Of a stretch of DNA of 64,000 nucleotides, positions 1 through 11,373 are shown one piece after another. Under the pieces are notes generated by a model. It saw nothing but the letters and a program-made list of their open reading frames with translations, made no database searches and was not told where the DNA came from. Position numbers and translations under genes: made by a program. The stretch is taken from positions 31,877,101 through 31,941,100 of the forward strand of contig CM046873.1 of assembly GCA_025617745.1 (NCBI GenBank). Direction: 5' to 3'. The DNA comes from Heliocidaris erythrogramma (taxonomy: Eukaryota; Echinodermata; Echinoidea; Camarodonta; Echinometridae). The stretch's first letter is position 1, and every line of letters starts with the position of its first letter.

Positions 1-290
1 TTATCTGATAGGGCTGAGTGGGGATTCCAAACTTCTACACAAAATCATGAAATTCATCAATTATGCAAATTTATGCAAATTTATTCAAAATCTACGAAAA
101 ATGCTACTTCTCCTCTATTTCACACCGTATTTTGAATCTGATTGTTTTATCTGATAGGGCTGGGTAGGGCTGTCAAACCTCTACACAGAATTTTGAAATT
201 CATTAATTATGCAAATTTATTGTAATTTATTCAAAATCAACAGAAAATGCATTTGTAATCATAAAACATTAATTTGATAATTCATTTCTC
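1..290. repeat. Two-unit tandem repeat, period about 146 bp
   Basis: The phrase TTATCTGATAGGGCTG begins at 1 and again at 147. The following text (nearby CTACACA, AATTATGCAAATTTAT, TTATTCAAAATC) recurs in the same order in both units. The first unit may extend left of the window. No coding potential is seen. Confidence 0.8.
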
Positions 291-399
291 ACATTTATCT
301 TCAAGGTTCTATCAGAAATTACATAAATTAACAGCCATTCCACAGATCTACACTTCTGGCGGGGACATAATTATATTACGCATCGCGTAATTGCTAATT

Positions 400-1230
400 C
401 AGTTGTTTTTAATCCTTTTATTATTTTTTTCTTTCCACCTTTCCTTTCATTACGTTATTCTTTTATTGCTTTTATCATTTTGTTTTCCATCTTTCATAAT
501 GTTACTGTTTATATTTATTCTTTTTATCCTCTTTTTTTTATTGCTTTCCATCTTCACTTTGTTATTCTTTCTTCCCTTTTATCATCTTCTCTTCCACCTT
601 TCTTCATGTTTATATTTATCTTTTTATCATTTTTCTTTCTCTCGCTTTGTCATTTCTTGCTTTTATCCTTCTATCAATTATCTTTCCATCCTTCCTCTCG
701 TTATGATATTCTTTGTTTCCTGTTATCATTTTCTCCCCCACCTTCCTCACGTTAATCTTTATCCTTCTATCATTTTTCTCTCTCTGTCTTTCTTTATAAT
801 AAGTTAAACTTTTTTTATCCTATCATTTCTCTCTCTATCTTTCATATTATTCTTTTTAAAATTATTTTCTGCTTCCCATCTTTACTTACTTTCCTTAAAA
901 CATTCTTTGCTTTTATCCTATCATTTTGTTTTCCTTTCATCTTTTCTTTCGTTATGTTATTCCTTTATTCAAATTATCATCTTCTCTTCTATCTTTCCTT
1001 ATGTTACTCTTAATATCTTTATCCGTTTATCATTTATATCTCTATCTTTCTTTATGTTATTCTTTGTTTTTATCCACTTATTTTTACTTTCCAACTTTCC
1101 TTTTGTTGTATTCTTTGTTTCCTTTCATCATATTTTCTTCCATCCTTCCTACCCTTCTATTCTCTCTTTATAGTTCATGTATTTCTTTGCATTATCCTTA
1201 TATTGTTTTCTTTATTCCCTTGTTTGTCGT
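400..1230 (+). repeat. T/C-rich minisatellite, unit about 55-60 bp
   Basis: A degenerate phrase, roughly TTATTCTTTGCTTTTATCAT followed by TTTTCCATCTTTC and a CGTTA or TGTTA block, repeats more than ten times. The strand is almost pure pyrimidine with A. Apparent reading frames here give Leu/Phe/Ser/Ile-rich low-complexity peptides in two overlapping frames, so they are by-products of the repeat and not genes. Confidence 0.8.
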
Positions 1231-1767
1231 CTTTAGCCTGAAAACGGGAAAATCATACTGAGATGGACTCTTTTTCAATTTGTCCCCTTGAAGACACCTT
1301 CCTGAAAAATGTTCGAAAATTTCTACCAACGCGACGCGACGTTACCCGACTGTTTAGCAAAAGCCATCAAAATAATGTTTTCAAAGATTTTGCGTTGAAA
1401 TGAACCCACCAGCATATGTTTAAGCGGAAAAAATATCAAATAGCAAATATACAGGGTGGAACCCCAGCTTCTTTTTTCTTTTAGAAAAAAAAAATCTGAA
1501 CAATCTTGTCAAACTTGTCATTACATTTAATTTAAAGCAAAATGTTCTACAATGTTCTAGCTGGCCCTCATTGTACCCTCTAGGCATAATTTGCTGCGGG
1601 TAATCTGTCAACGGCATTGCATGGAAAATAGAAATTTAAGGTGTTAAGACTTTGGAAAAGTGTTTTTGATACTTGATAGCATCTTAAAAGTTACATGAAT
1701 GTTGGCTTTCACATGCAGGTCATTGCCATGCATTACCCGTAACCTAATTTTCATAAAATATTTGATC
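1231..1767. other. Unassigned spacer
   Basis: I see no gene, RNA or clear repeat here. A short minus-strand frame at 1420-1617 has no recognisable domain. Confidence 0.4.
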
Positions 1768-1771
1768 TTAA

Positions 1772-2181
1772 AGATAAAACTGAGTTTTGTTCAGGAGATT
1801 ATGCTGTGAAAGAAACTGCCTGGAGTGGAAGCAGTTTGGGAAAGGTTGATTGTGCAGTACATTAAAAGTGGTATATACCGTCAGGTTTGGAAATCATCAA
1901 AATGATAAGTAATTGTCTCAATCTTGCTGCAAGTCACATGCTCTGCACACACAGAATTGTGCATATGGGACAACACACACATGTTGCATGAAAGTTTGGT
2001 CCAATCTTTTCAGGCATTTCTTGTCATAATTCGAATATGAATGCAACTGAAGAGCAATCCTTTTCAGGGGGACATTTCTACTATGATGTTCTTCTAAACT
2101 GACATAGAAAAACAAAATAAAGCAAAAAACGAGAAAGCTCACTGATTATTTTCGACCATTTACCAAAACTCCACTTTCTCT
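1772..2181 (-). mobile_element. TTAA-flanked MITE, family B copy 1
   Basis: This 410-bp unit lies between TTAA at 1768-1771 and TTAA at 2182-2185. It aligns along its length with 35510-35909 in the same orientation and with 4047-4426 in reverse. Shared landmarks are GAAAGAAACTG, TTGGGAAAGG, a GT/CA-rich stretch near 1945-1985, AAGAGCAATCCTTTTCAGG and GAGAAAGCTCAC. Its ends are imperfect inverted repeats starting AGATAAA or AGAGAAA, then GAGTT. There is no transposase frame, so it is non-autonomous. Confidence 0.8.
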
Positions 2182-2185
2182 TTAA

Positions 2186-2863
2186 GATTTCGTGAAAGCC
2201 TCATTTCAGTTAAGTAAGTCCTTGGGGTCTTGAATCTAACATACAGGTGTTTGTCGTATGGTACTCTAACGATTATGACACATGAAATTATATCCGGCAT
2301 CGTCATAAGCCGTTGCCATGGATACAGACTTGGACATGTGCAAGTGCACTTTATAACTTCCACTTTGCTAGAGTTCTTTCATGTAGGCGCATGAAGTACT
2401 CTCTCAGGAGCTCTGTGGTTTAATTTGTGCATCGAATCTATTTACCATATAATACCAATATCTTGATGTTTTAGCACGAACGCAATTACTTGACAGAGGA
2501 TTAACATTTAAAAAGGGGAAAAGAAAGTTCATCCCAAAGTCCTGTTTAAACACTATTATCCACTTTTAAATATCAACATGAACTGTATAAGATCTAGGGC
2601 TGAATACATGGTATAGGGAAGTATGCGAAAACAAATTTTGGTTCGAAACCAAGTCGATGCGCTATAGTGCCTTTAAGTAACTAGTAAGGCAAGTAAATCC
2701 TTAATACCAAGTACCACGGATAAGACTTAAAGCCGTAGGTCCCCTGGTTGCTTACTCACACACATACTTGATTTCTTAGCAGTCAGGTAACTCGGGTTAA
2801 TATATAATCATCCTCATCTTAATCAAGGCATGCATTAGCCCTAAGCCTACACTTAAATGCTGG
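2186..2863. other. Unassigned spacer
   Basis: I see no gene. A minus-strand frame at 2160-2363 overlaps the end of the preceding element and is not recognisable. Confidence 0.4.
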
Positions 2864-3209
2864 TCAGACCTAAGCGATGACGATAACGATATCAATATTC
2901 CTTTCCTGAAGGTACACCCAACAACTGCGTCCCTTTTAAGCTTCGGTCACATTTAGCCGATATTAACAATAACGATAACGAGATTTTCAATTAAAGTTAC
3001 ACCCTACGATATATGGTGTGTACATGTGAGTATGCTCGTCTCTGTTAACAGCTGGGCAGCTCTATAAGGTGTACCTTTTATTGAAAAATCGTGCTATCGT
3101 TATCGTTACTGGACAAATGTAACCCATGCTTAAACATACACGAGCATACTAACACGTATACACAATATAGTGGGGTGTCCCTTATAATTTCGCTATCGCT
3201 GAGGTCTGA
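2864..3209. mobile_element. Foldback element with nested inverted repeats
   Basis: The outer ends pair: TCAGACCTAAGCGAT near 2864 is the inverted match of ATCGCTGAGGTCTGA ending near 3209. Inside, GAGTATGCTCGT near 3026 pairs with ACGAGCATACT near 3139. A GATAACGA...GGTACACC motif occurs several times in both orientations (near 2882, 2970, and inverted near 3070-3105). No coding sequence is seen. It resembles a foldback or palindromic MITE; the superfamily is not assigned. Confidence 0.7.
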
Positions 3210-3417
3210 GTAGCCCTTCACTGTGAACTTGGACCTACTTATTTTATCCTCTCAGAACCCCCCCCCCCCCCCTCCCCCTCCCAGGCCTCACATTAATTCA
3301 CCTTTAAATATTTCCCTATACGTCTAAGCAGCCCTTTACTGTGAGCTTCGACCTACCTATTCTCCCCTCTCCGAACCTAGGCCTCACATTATTTCGCGTT
3401 AAAATATTTTCCTATAG
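3204..3417. repeat. Tandem duplication, period about 118 bp, with a C15 insertion
   Basis: GTCTGAGTAGCCCTTCACTG at 3204 is matched by GTCTAAGCAGCCCTTTACTG at 3322. Both are followed by GACCTAC, CCTAGGCCTCACATTA or a close variant, and TTTCCCTATA. The first copy carries a C run (3258-3272) that the second lacks. Confidence 0.75.
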
Positions 3418-4042
3418 TTAATAGCATTACGTTCAATCTGACCTTTTCTATTTTCGGTAGATGTCAGATAGCCAATTAAATAGGCCGTAGATGACGGATT
3501 GCCCTTCAAATAGGAATGGAAACACAGTAGATATACATGGCCGGTGTTCCTATTCAGGCTCTTCCTCTGTCTGTATTGGGTATACAACTACATACAAATG
3601 TAGAAATAGACTATATTTTACTATAACATACAAATATATATAATTATGAGCGCCGGAGCGTCACAGCGAGATGGACAAGAGCGTTATAAAAGAATCCATC
3701 GTGATTATTATCATGAACAACCCCCCCCCCCCCCCCCCGCACAAAAAAACGCACACACAAAACAACAACAACAAAGCAAAATAACTATCGTTCTTTTCCA
3801 TCACATCATGGATACCTTGCTAATTTAGTATAGCATGTGAATGTGTGTGAGGTACAAAATGAAGGTTGAGTGTTGGTATAAAGGGAAAATAATTTGCAAG
3901 CTATCTCCGCCCCAACCCGCCCCTCCCTCACTCACGTCACACGAACATTAATTTTTACAAATCACTTATCCAAAGTATTGCAACACTATATGGTGAGAAA
4001 ATAAAGGGCGTGAACTAAATGAAAAACCCGGATATTATATCG
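3418..4042. other. Spacer with a C18 run
   Basis: It holds a C run at 3721-3738 followed by an A/C-rich stretch. No gene is seen. Confidence 0.4.
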
Positions 4043-4046
4043 TTAA

Positions 4047-4426
4047 AGGGAAGCTTGAGTTCTGGGAAAGGTAAAAAAATAATTTGTGAGCTTTCTCATT
4101 CTTTTGATGTTAGTTTGGAAGATTATCATAGTATAGATATGTCCCATGAAAAGGACTGCTCTTCAGATGCCCTCATTAAAAATATGAGAAGAAACATCTG
4201 AAATGTTCGGGCCAAACATTATTTTGTGTGTAGTCCCCATATACAGATTTATGTGTGCAGTACTTGTGACTCTCGTCAGGATTGGGTCATTTTCTTATCA
4301 TTTTGGTGATTCCAAAACCTTAACAGCATACACTAATTCTTATTTGCTATATAATCAACCTTTCCCAATTGCTTTGAGACAGTTTCTTTCACAATTCAAT
4401 CTCATGACCAGAACTCAACTTTATCT
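4047..4426 (+). mobile_element. TTAA-flanked MITE, family B copy 2
   Basis: It is bounded by TTAA at 4043-4046 and 4427-4430. The left end AGGGAAGCTTGAGTTCTGG and the inverted right end AGATAAAGTTGAGTTCTGG are 19-bp imperfect terminal inverted repeats. It is the clearest B copy and is in reverse orientation to 1772-2181 and 35510-35909. Small reading frames inside are not conserved between copies. Confidence 0.85.
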
Positions 4427-4430
4427 TTAA

Positions 4431-5400
4431 TGACATTGAAAGGAAGCAATAATTCATTCCCTGGAGAACACCCCCCCCCCCCTTCCGCTATCACCGGCCG
4501 GATGAAGGCTCTCTCTTGGATGCTCATTACTGGGCTAATTTTACAAATGATGTAAAGTCAATGGCGTATCCAGGGTTCTTTGCGTGGGGGAGGGAGGAGG
4601 CCTACTATCAGTAATATCTGACAAGCAAGAAAAAAATGTAGCACATTTTCATGAGGCATTATTGTTTCTAAAATCTATGACAAGCAAGCAAGCAAGCACA
4701 AAAATTGTTTAAATGATAACTTATACTTCTCCGCCTTTTTTTTTTTGGGGGGGGGGGCACGTAAAGTAAATATACAATAGCATACGTAAATGAATGGTAC
4801 TGTATTGTACTGAGTTTTATATTTGACGATGGCGTAGCGCAACTCTAGTTATGAGGTGTATACGTTGGTGAAAATGCAAATGTTATTTTTTATTTTTTCG
4901 ATTGGGGCATATGCCTTCTGGCACTACCACCCCACAAGTATTGGATGAGATTTTGCGCAGTGAAAAAAAAAATCACTAGTATAGAGGAATTGCGAATTAC
5001 TGCTTTACTGCACCAGACACCAGTGCCTTGAGCACTCAATATTTATCCGCCCCCCTACAAAAAAACAAAAAAACAGACATGCCAATATCGATGTTAAATG
5101 ATAAAAGGAAGCTTGTGGTTTACGTATTGTGTGTGTATTTTCAGATAAGTCACGTCAAAAACGAAACATGAATATGTCACAGATTCTTAACTACAGCATT
5201 AACTTTGCATGATTTATCATCGGATCACTTCGTTTTTATAGGATAAAACCATCAAAATTGAATGTTGCGTTTTTCTGTGATCCTGTTTACTCATAGCTTA
5301 CCATTGTCCGGTGGAAAAAATTATCACGGAATCGTGTATGAAAACTGTCGACTTGGGCCATTACCGCAATAAGGAACGCTTTAATGTTTAGTTCTGACCC
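4431..5400. other. Spacer with homopolymers and one hAT-like end
   Basis: It contains C12 (4471-4482), an end-like CAATGGCGTATCCAGGG near 4559, a T run joined to G11 (4747-4757) and a small AAGC repeat near 4682-4697. No gene is seen. Confidence 0.4.
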
Positions 5401-5480
5401 TTTCAATTCAATTCAATTCAAAACAACATTTATTTCCTTCTGATTTGTTACATACATGAGATACAAATACACAAAAACCG
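5401..5480 (-). mobile_element. Antisense retroposon 3' tail
   Basis: Read on the minus strand, this ends in GGAAATAAATG followed by TTGAA pentamers. The same arrangement (GGAAATAAA, then TTGAATTGAA) occurs at 52330-52370 on the minus strand. This looks like the 3' end of a LINE- or SINE-type retroposon. The rest of that element is not recognisable. Confidence 0.5.
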
Positions 5481-5485
5481 TTTAA

Positions 5486-6419
5486 AGTAGGTATTCAAAG
5501 AAAATCACAAATATGGCACTTAATGTATCACTAGAAACTGGGAAGCTTACAGATGGCAATCGTATAAGTTTTATGTCAACTGCGTATCTGATGATTATAA
5601 AAACAACACAAATAAAAGCTCTTCTCAGCATCTGGAATATCCGAGGATTCGCCAGAAATATAGCGATGTTTTGATGTCGTCACACTCGGGATCGATCCTG
5701 CTTAAGCAGACGACGTCCTATAATGAATGAACGTAATTGCAATGCAATTATTTATCAAATTATAAAGAGTTTGGTATATTTAACATGACCTTATTTCACA
5801 CCATTCTAAAAGGGAAAGTGAAACTGATTCTGATAACTAAAACCGTTTGATTGTAAATACACAGGAGAAGGGTCAATGATCAATGAAATAAACCCCATTT
5901 TCAAATTGAAAAGCCCTCCGAATAATATCACAGACTGTATTCGTTCCCTCTTGAAACGCCGAACATGCCCCGGTGCAAGCAGCTGAAAATACAATGGCGT
6001 CTTATTTTGTTTACAAGTGACTGATTCCTTTATTTTTTTAACGCTGCATTTTTCATCAAAATAATACCATACACGAAGTTAAGAGTGAGGCAACAGACTA
6101 ACATTAAGACTAACGCTAGTGAAGGAAGAGAAATAAGTGAAGAGGAGATGACAAAATAGGCTCTGAAAAATGTGTAAGATGTTATGGGACATCGTCTGCT
6201 TAGACAGGACTGGTCCATGGTGTGTCGTCACATATCTCAGCAGCGTTCGAGGAGCTCTTCAGCTGCTATATCGGGGGGCTATATTTTACCGTTTTATAAT
6301 TGATAATAATCATTACTTCAAATGTTTCCAAGCGTTGAATTTGGATAACCTTGTTTAATTTATGCCATCTATGCAATAATAAGTATTAAGCCAATATTTA
6401 AAATCATTAAAGTTCTACT
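5486..6419 (+). mobile_element. TTAA-flanked non-autonomous element, family A copy 1
   Basis: From about 5496 to 6400 this is nearly identical to 34572-35474; only scattered substitutions and single-base indels are visible. It lies between TTAA at 5482-5485 and 6420-6423. Its ends share only AGTAG as an inverted repeat. They do not match the ends of copy 2 although the core does. Subterminal inverted arms around 5672-5725 and 6179-6230 contain AAGCAGACGACGTCC and its inverse. There is no transposase. Confidence 0.8.
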
Positions 6420-6423
6420 TTAA

Positions 6424-8529
6424 GTGCTCATTGCTACAAATAATGTTTTATAAAAAAAGGGGGGATGAAAATACGAAGTGGTGCTCCGACATACATAAAA
6501 TCTAAAAACGATAACCATTCTGTCCTTTTCCTACAATATTTAATTCCAGCAAAATATTTCTTAGCGTCATACTTCTTGTTTTTAACATCTGCCGAGCACG
6601 CGAAGAAACATGGCAATGCAGTTGTCAGCTTTACGACCCAACTATGAGAAACTGGACCGATTAGCTTTTCTCTATTTGTCTACATGTGCGTGCACCAGGG
6701 GTCTTGTTGATCTTTTACACCGTGAGAATAACAGATATTTGAGAATGCTCCCTCAGTTTGCTGTTGACAAGGCCATGTCGAAAATTCAGTGACATAAGGA
6801 GAGGTCACTTAAGGGTCAGGGGCATATCCAGAGCTTTAAAATGGAGGGGGGCTACAACACATCGCACTTCAGATGTCAATTGATTTTATCGTATTTTCTG
6901 GAGTTGGGTAACGGTTCTGTCATGTACTTTGCAACACGAATACAATTTTCTATAGAAGAAAATTCCCGCAAGTCTTATTCGAGATTTCTCTTACTTTATG
7001 AGCTATGGTATATGGATCTATATTTTCTTTCTTTCTGCCCTATTTTGGTGCAAAATTTGCTAATTTTATAAATGAATACCATATGTCACTTTATATCGCA
7101 ATCGTATAATATTATATATTTTGATGAAAATGGACCACGAATACCCAACCTGTTGACATAGTTGGCGTATACATCTAGCCTTTTTCGTAACGTTCACCAT
7201 TCTCTGACAATTTCAATATTTTTGTCCATCAAAGTTTATAATTTATGAATAAAAAATTACAAAATCGAATATCAAATATCTATTACGTATATAGGCTACG
7301 ATGATTACATATAGGGGCGTCTCATGCACCCGCTCCCGGCGACTTTGCAATTTTGCAATTTAGGTCAGTGTTATACCAGATTATTTCTAAAGGGGCGGAT
7401 TTAACCCTAGCGACCTGGCCTATTAGCTCCATGAGGAGGGTCTACACCTTAAAAATATCTACATCAGAAAAGGGGATATACATACTGCATGTACGTTGCT
7501 TTAAAATATTTCCTTTATCTTAAACATTAAACCTTGTTAACAAACATACAATATTACCGAACAACGTGAATTATACGCACAGAACTGATTATTAAAGTAT
7601 AGTATAAACTTTTGATTGGTTTTTTTTTTTAGAACTTAGAGCCTATACTTCAAAAGTCGTATACACCTTCAAACAACAAGATGTCAACCGGAGACCTTTA
7701 TGTCCGAACATTTTCGGGGAGAAAAATGTCCACTCTCCCACTCTCATCATTAACAACAATAATATCCATCATTAGAAATGTCTTTCCGAATATGCCAACA
7801 GTGTTCTTTCACTTATATTTGGTAATTAACTCTTTACGTGCCAGTCAAACTACATGACCGTGCCTCAGTATAGTTCTCATTGGGTAGTTATACCAACATC
7901 TTCAGGTATATAGTCAAAAATGTCCAGTAAAAAAAAATAGTACATGTACATAGAGGTGATTAAGGTACTATCAGGTGGCCAATTAAGACCGAAAATGAGT
8001 TATTATACAAAGCTTTCTGTAATATTCTTTTGTTTATTGGCCCCCATTATTATGCCAATTTGCACAAGTAGCACACCTGCATGTGTGTTCAGTGCAAATG
8101 AAACTAAGGTTAATATTATACAGTATTAACGAAAGTTGGCTCAAATCTTAACTTAGGTTTCTTAGAGGCTGTGAAACGAAAGGAACTAGATGATAAACAC
8201 TTGTAATTGTTCAAAGGCTCCTAGAGTCCAAGGATATTAGTTTTAGAACCTAAACAAAAATATCAAATTCTGGAATGGCTGATTGTGTGGAATTTGAACA
8301 CTTTTGAATGGAAAGTTTGTGAAAGGATGACCTACTCAACTTGACACTGGGCAACATAAATACGGGCTACAAACTGTGGCAAAAATGGCCTCCACTATTG
8401 AAGGGAGTCGGGGGGGGGGGGGGGTGGTTACATGAAATTCTTGCACAAAAGGAAACAATTGGGTTAGATTTATTACAACCGTTACTGGTTGGCGGCATAC
8501 ATTATTTTGTGAGGACTGGTTTTTTCGGA
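6424..8529. other. Unassigned intergenic or intronic DNA
   Basis: I see no gene or strong repeat. A fragment at 6808-6852 (GGGGCATATCCAGAG, then GGAGGGGGG) looks like the end of a G-tract element. Short reading frames here have no recognisable domain. If the acetyltransferase gene continues leftwards, this could be its intron. Confidence 0.35.
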
Positions 8530-9043
8530 AAGTTCAAAATTCCGAAACACAAATTTCCTATACCAGGAGGTTCATAATTCCGCAAATAAAATAGGGTTCA
8601 TTCTTCCGAACATTTGTTGCACTACTTCAAAGGTTCATAATTCCGAAGGTTCATAATTCCGAAATTGAAATAGGGTTCGTACTTCAGAAAATGCAATAAG
8701 GTTCATAATTAGGTCCGTAATTCCGAAAATGAAATAGGGTTCATAATTCCAAAAATGAAATAGGGTTCATAATTCCAAAAATGAAATAGGGTTCATAATT
8801 CCGAAAATGAAATAGGGTTCATAATTCCGAAAATGAAATAGGGTTCATATTTCCAAAAATGAAATAGGGTTCATTATTCCGAAAATGAAATAGGGTTTAA
8901 AAATTCCAAAAGTGAAATAAGGTTCATTATTCCGAAGGTTCGTAATTCGAAATGTGATGTAGGGCTTTATTACATTTTTGGAATTATGAAGTTTAGGAAT
9001 TATGATTCCCCTATTTCATTTTCGGAATTATGAACCCTGACTT
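8530..9043 (+). repeat. TTCCGAA minisatellite, unit about 26 bp, expanded array
   Basis: The unit is close to AAATGAAATAGGG plus TTCATAATTCCGA. It is repeated about eight times between 8720 and 8930, with more degenerate units on either side and an inverted unit near 8985-9035. The left part (TTCCGAAACACAAAT, CCTATACCAGG) matches another locus at 29466-29500. The array therefore sits within a dispersed element and is not an isolated local expansion. Confidence 0.85.
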
Positions 9044-9825
9044 TTTATTCGTATGGGTGTTGGCTTGCATGTATATGGGGGGGGGGGGGCAATTCTAAGC
9101 CCCGTTATCCAGATCCGCAATTGACATTACAGAACTACAATTTGAGATTCCACTTGAACGCAATATTTGATGTTGTGCTTCCCAACCTCCCAGACACCAC
9201 CCCACTCCACTCCTTCCACACCTCTTGCTAACCCACTATGTATTGAAAATATACAAATCTCTTTATTACACTCTGTCCGGACTTTCTCAAATTTATGGGT
9301 TTCTACGCTCCCATTCTCTTAGAAATTGTTGAGTCAAAGGTAAAATGATGACAGTATCGATGAGAGATAATAATCCTTTTACTGAATCGTGTAAAACAAA
9401 AAATGACAAGATGACGAAGGCAATATTAACGAATTCCCTACAGTCAGTGCATGGAGATCTATATGTACATTACGGAGTTAAGCGCACTGGTAGGATATCG
9501 ACGGACAAATCTCAAGGCCAATTACTTTTATTCAGCAAGGACGAAGCCAGAAGTTGAGTGATTGCACCAGGCTAATTATGAAATAGGAAGTAGCATAATT
9601 AACCATTATAAATGAACTCTCTATTATACAGCGTTGAGAATATTAAAATATCTAAAATTGTCTCTCATTCTTAATTAGTTCGCTCACATGAAAACCCCAT
9701 TACTGATAACTGACGCGCTTGAAGATACCCTGATTTGTTTTATTTGAACAGAATAGTGAGACCAGAATGTTTAACCGTTTTTATTTCTCAACTTCTTCAC
9801 ACCTATAAACATGAATAAAACATAC
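9044..9825 (-). other. Probable intron 1 (start) of the acetyltransferase gene
   Basis: On the minus strand it begins with the donor GTATGTTTTATT at 9825 and runs leftwards. I searched for a following GNAT exon and did not recognise one. It contains G13 (9077-9089) and otherwise unassigned sequence. Confidence 0.4.
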
Positions 9826-9943
9826 CTTCTGCTGTGATCTTGGACTGGTCCGCGAATCCCTCGTGGGCAGACAGTTTCTGCATAAGCCGGACAACATCGT
9901 CACAATCGTCCACCCTTCCACCGCGTATGATGTAGGAAACCAT
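9826..9943 (-). CDS. Diamine acetyltransferase-like GNAT protein, first coding exon (partial)
   Basis: The exon encodes 39 codons plus one base, starting MVSYIIRGGRVDDCDDVVRL and ending SKITAE. The pattern is the N-terminal beta1-alpha1 part of the spermidine/spermine N1-acetyltransferase (SSAT/SAT1-SAT2) branch of GNAT enzymes: IIR, acidic DC at residues 13-14, the alpha1 helix with RL, then Q and a KIT motif. Enzymes of this family transfer acetyl from acetyl-CoA to polyamines or thialysine in the cytosol. The start has a strong context (ACCATGG). The exon ends GAAG before the donor GTATGT. GC content and codon use are clearly richer than the surroundings. The acetyl-CoA-binding part must lie in later exons, which I could not find, so substrate (spermidine, spermine or thialysine) is open. 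The family call rests on residue pattern only; a search would settle it. Confidence 0.8.
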
Positions 9944-10131
9944 GGTGTCCTACCTCAATTCTAAAGCAAGGAGTTATCCTCAGGTACACTGAGAGTAGTT
10001 TGTGTTTTTAATTAACAGACGACCTTCAACGCTATCCTCTCAAAGACGCAAGACAAGCGACAAGGATTCGAATCCCGATGCGTTTGTGGAAAGACAAGAG
10101 ATCCGATCATAAACCTGATGGTGAAACAGTG
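9944..10131 (-). other. Presumed 5' leader of the acetyltransferase gene
   Basis: This is the interval between the likely transcription start, about 30 bp below the TATA box, and the start codon. A good acceptor-like CTTGCTTTAG occurs just upstream of the ATG (exon would start at 9960), so a non-coding first exon is a possible alternative. It contains a 32-codon upstream ORF. Confidence 0.5.
10012..10110 (-). CDS. Upstream ORF in the acetyltransferase leader
   Basis: An ATG at 10110-10108 opens 32 codons ending in TAA at 10014-10012, before the main start at 9943. Its start context is weak (T at -3, A at +4). If the leader is unspliced, ribosomes would meet this ORF first. Polyamine-metabolism mRNAs often have translational control in the leader, so a regulatory role is possible but inferred. 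The peptide begins MIGSLVFPQTHRD and has no recognised domain. Confidence 0.4.
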   Translation of the reverse strand: MIGSLVFPQTHRDSNPCRLSCVFERIALKVVC

Positions 10132-10153
10132 TCCCTCCTTTTCGGAGCCTCTT

Positions 10154-10161
10154 CTTTTATA
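10154..10161 (-). promoter_or_regulatory. TATA box of the acetyltransferase gene
   Basis: On the minus strand the sequence is GCTATAAAAGAAGAGG, a consensus TATAAAAG about 210 bp upstream of the start codon. This predicts transcription starting near 10125-10135. Position relative to the gene is good; start-site data are needed to prove it. Confidence 0.6.
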
Positions 10162-10169
10162 GCTGTGTG

Positions 10170-11373
10170 ATCACCACTGACAGTAAAACGGCGTGTGGTC
10201 TGAAATGAAAGTAGACGGGGAATAAAATGTCAATCGACTTTTTTTTCACAGGAGAGTGAACGAATTCAACTGTACGAGACACTCGATCTTTTGTCATGCG
10301 TGGCAAGTTCGTACATGCGACAAATCCTTCTAAAAATAGCGATAACGTTAGTGCATATTCCGCTCGCATATACCTATATCCTAGTCATAATCATCAATCA
10401 TTACTGATTTGAAAGGAAATTAATCCCACACACCCACCCACATGGCGTAGCGTAGGGCTCGCCAAAAAAGGGGGCAATGGTTTTACGGAAGGGGGGCACC
10501 AGATTTATCGGGATTATGGAAATGCAAGAGAAATAGTCCGTCCGTTGAGCTTGGGGTATTGGAAGGGGTCGTGATCATCTTACAATCCCATAGATCCCCA
10601 TCTCCCTTTTATTTTTCTCTCTTTTATCGCCACCACCATCATCATCATCAATGTCATCACCATTATCATCATCATTCTTTGTCTTTTGTTCTTGTTCTCG
10701 TGATTCTTTCATCTCCTAATTTCACAGTATGCATTATTTTCTCCCATCTTATCTCATATCATGTTTTACCATGCATATCTTTATAGTTCACCTGTCAACT
10801 TCTCAACAAAATAGAAGATACGGACGACATTGCATGCACATCGATCTGATACGATTGCAGTTCTAAATGTTGTCATTATCGTCATTGTCGTCACTTATAA
10901 TTATGAGCAACTTATCATTGTTGTCAACATTATCATGATTGTTATCTTGCACAAATATTATCACATCTTAAAAAGCAATTTGCTACAGGGACAGACAGAC
11001 CACCTAATTCGTCTTCAGTGACGAATTCAATGTCTAGTTTTTCTCTCTCTTTCTATTTTTTGTCTCCATATGATTTTTTTTTTTTTTTGGGGGGGGGGGT
11101 GGGAGCACGTACCACATGCCTCTGTATAGGTACGCCACTGCATTTTATAATGTATAACAGACCACAATAAAGGCATGCGCCCAAAATACGCTCTGATTTG
11201 TGAAAAGTACAATAGAACATTGAATTAGGTACCATTTACAACGAAAGTATGCTAATGTAAAAATTAATGTACATGAAATGCATTTCTCGGTTTCTTTTCT
11301 GTCCTCCTGGTTCTTCCTGTTTCACGTCCCGCCTGAATACCTCGCTCTGTCCCTATCTGATTATCTTTAGTCA
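10170..11373. other. Upstream region with CAT repeats and hAT-like ends
   Basis: It holds a degenerate CAT/CAC trinucleotide stretch (10629-10676), an end-like CATGGCGTAGCG at 10441, and T18 joined to G11 (11071-11099) followed by GGTACGCCACTG at 11130-11141. The last resembles a hAT-type terminus. No gene is seen. Confidence 0.4.

Noticed and set aside
391-1261. Reading frames of 88-138 codons rich in Phe, Leu and Ser
   Set aside because: They lie inside a T/C-rich minisatellite, overlap in different frames and have no domain.
10060-10080. B-box-like GGATTCGAATCC in the acetyltransferase leader
   Set aside because: It is a short palindrome lacking the GGTTCGA core and any tRNA arms.
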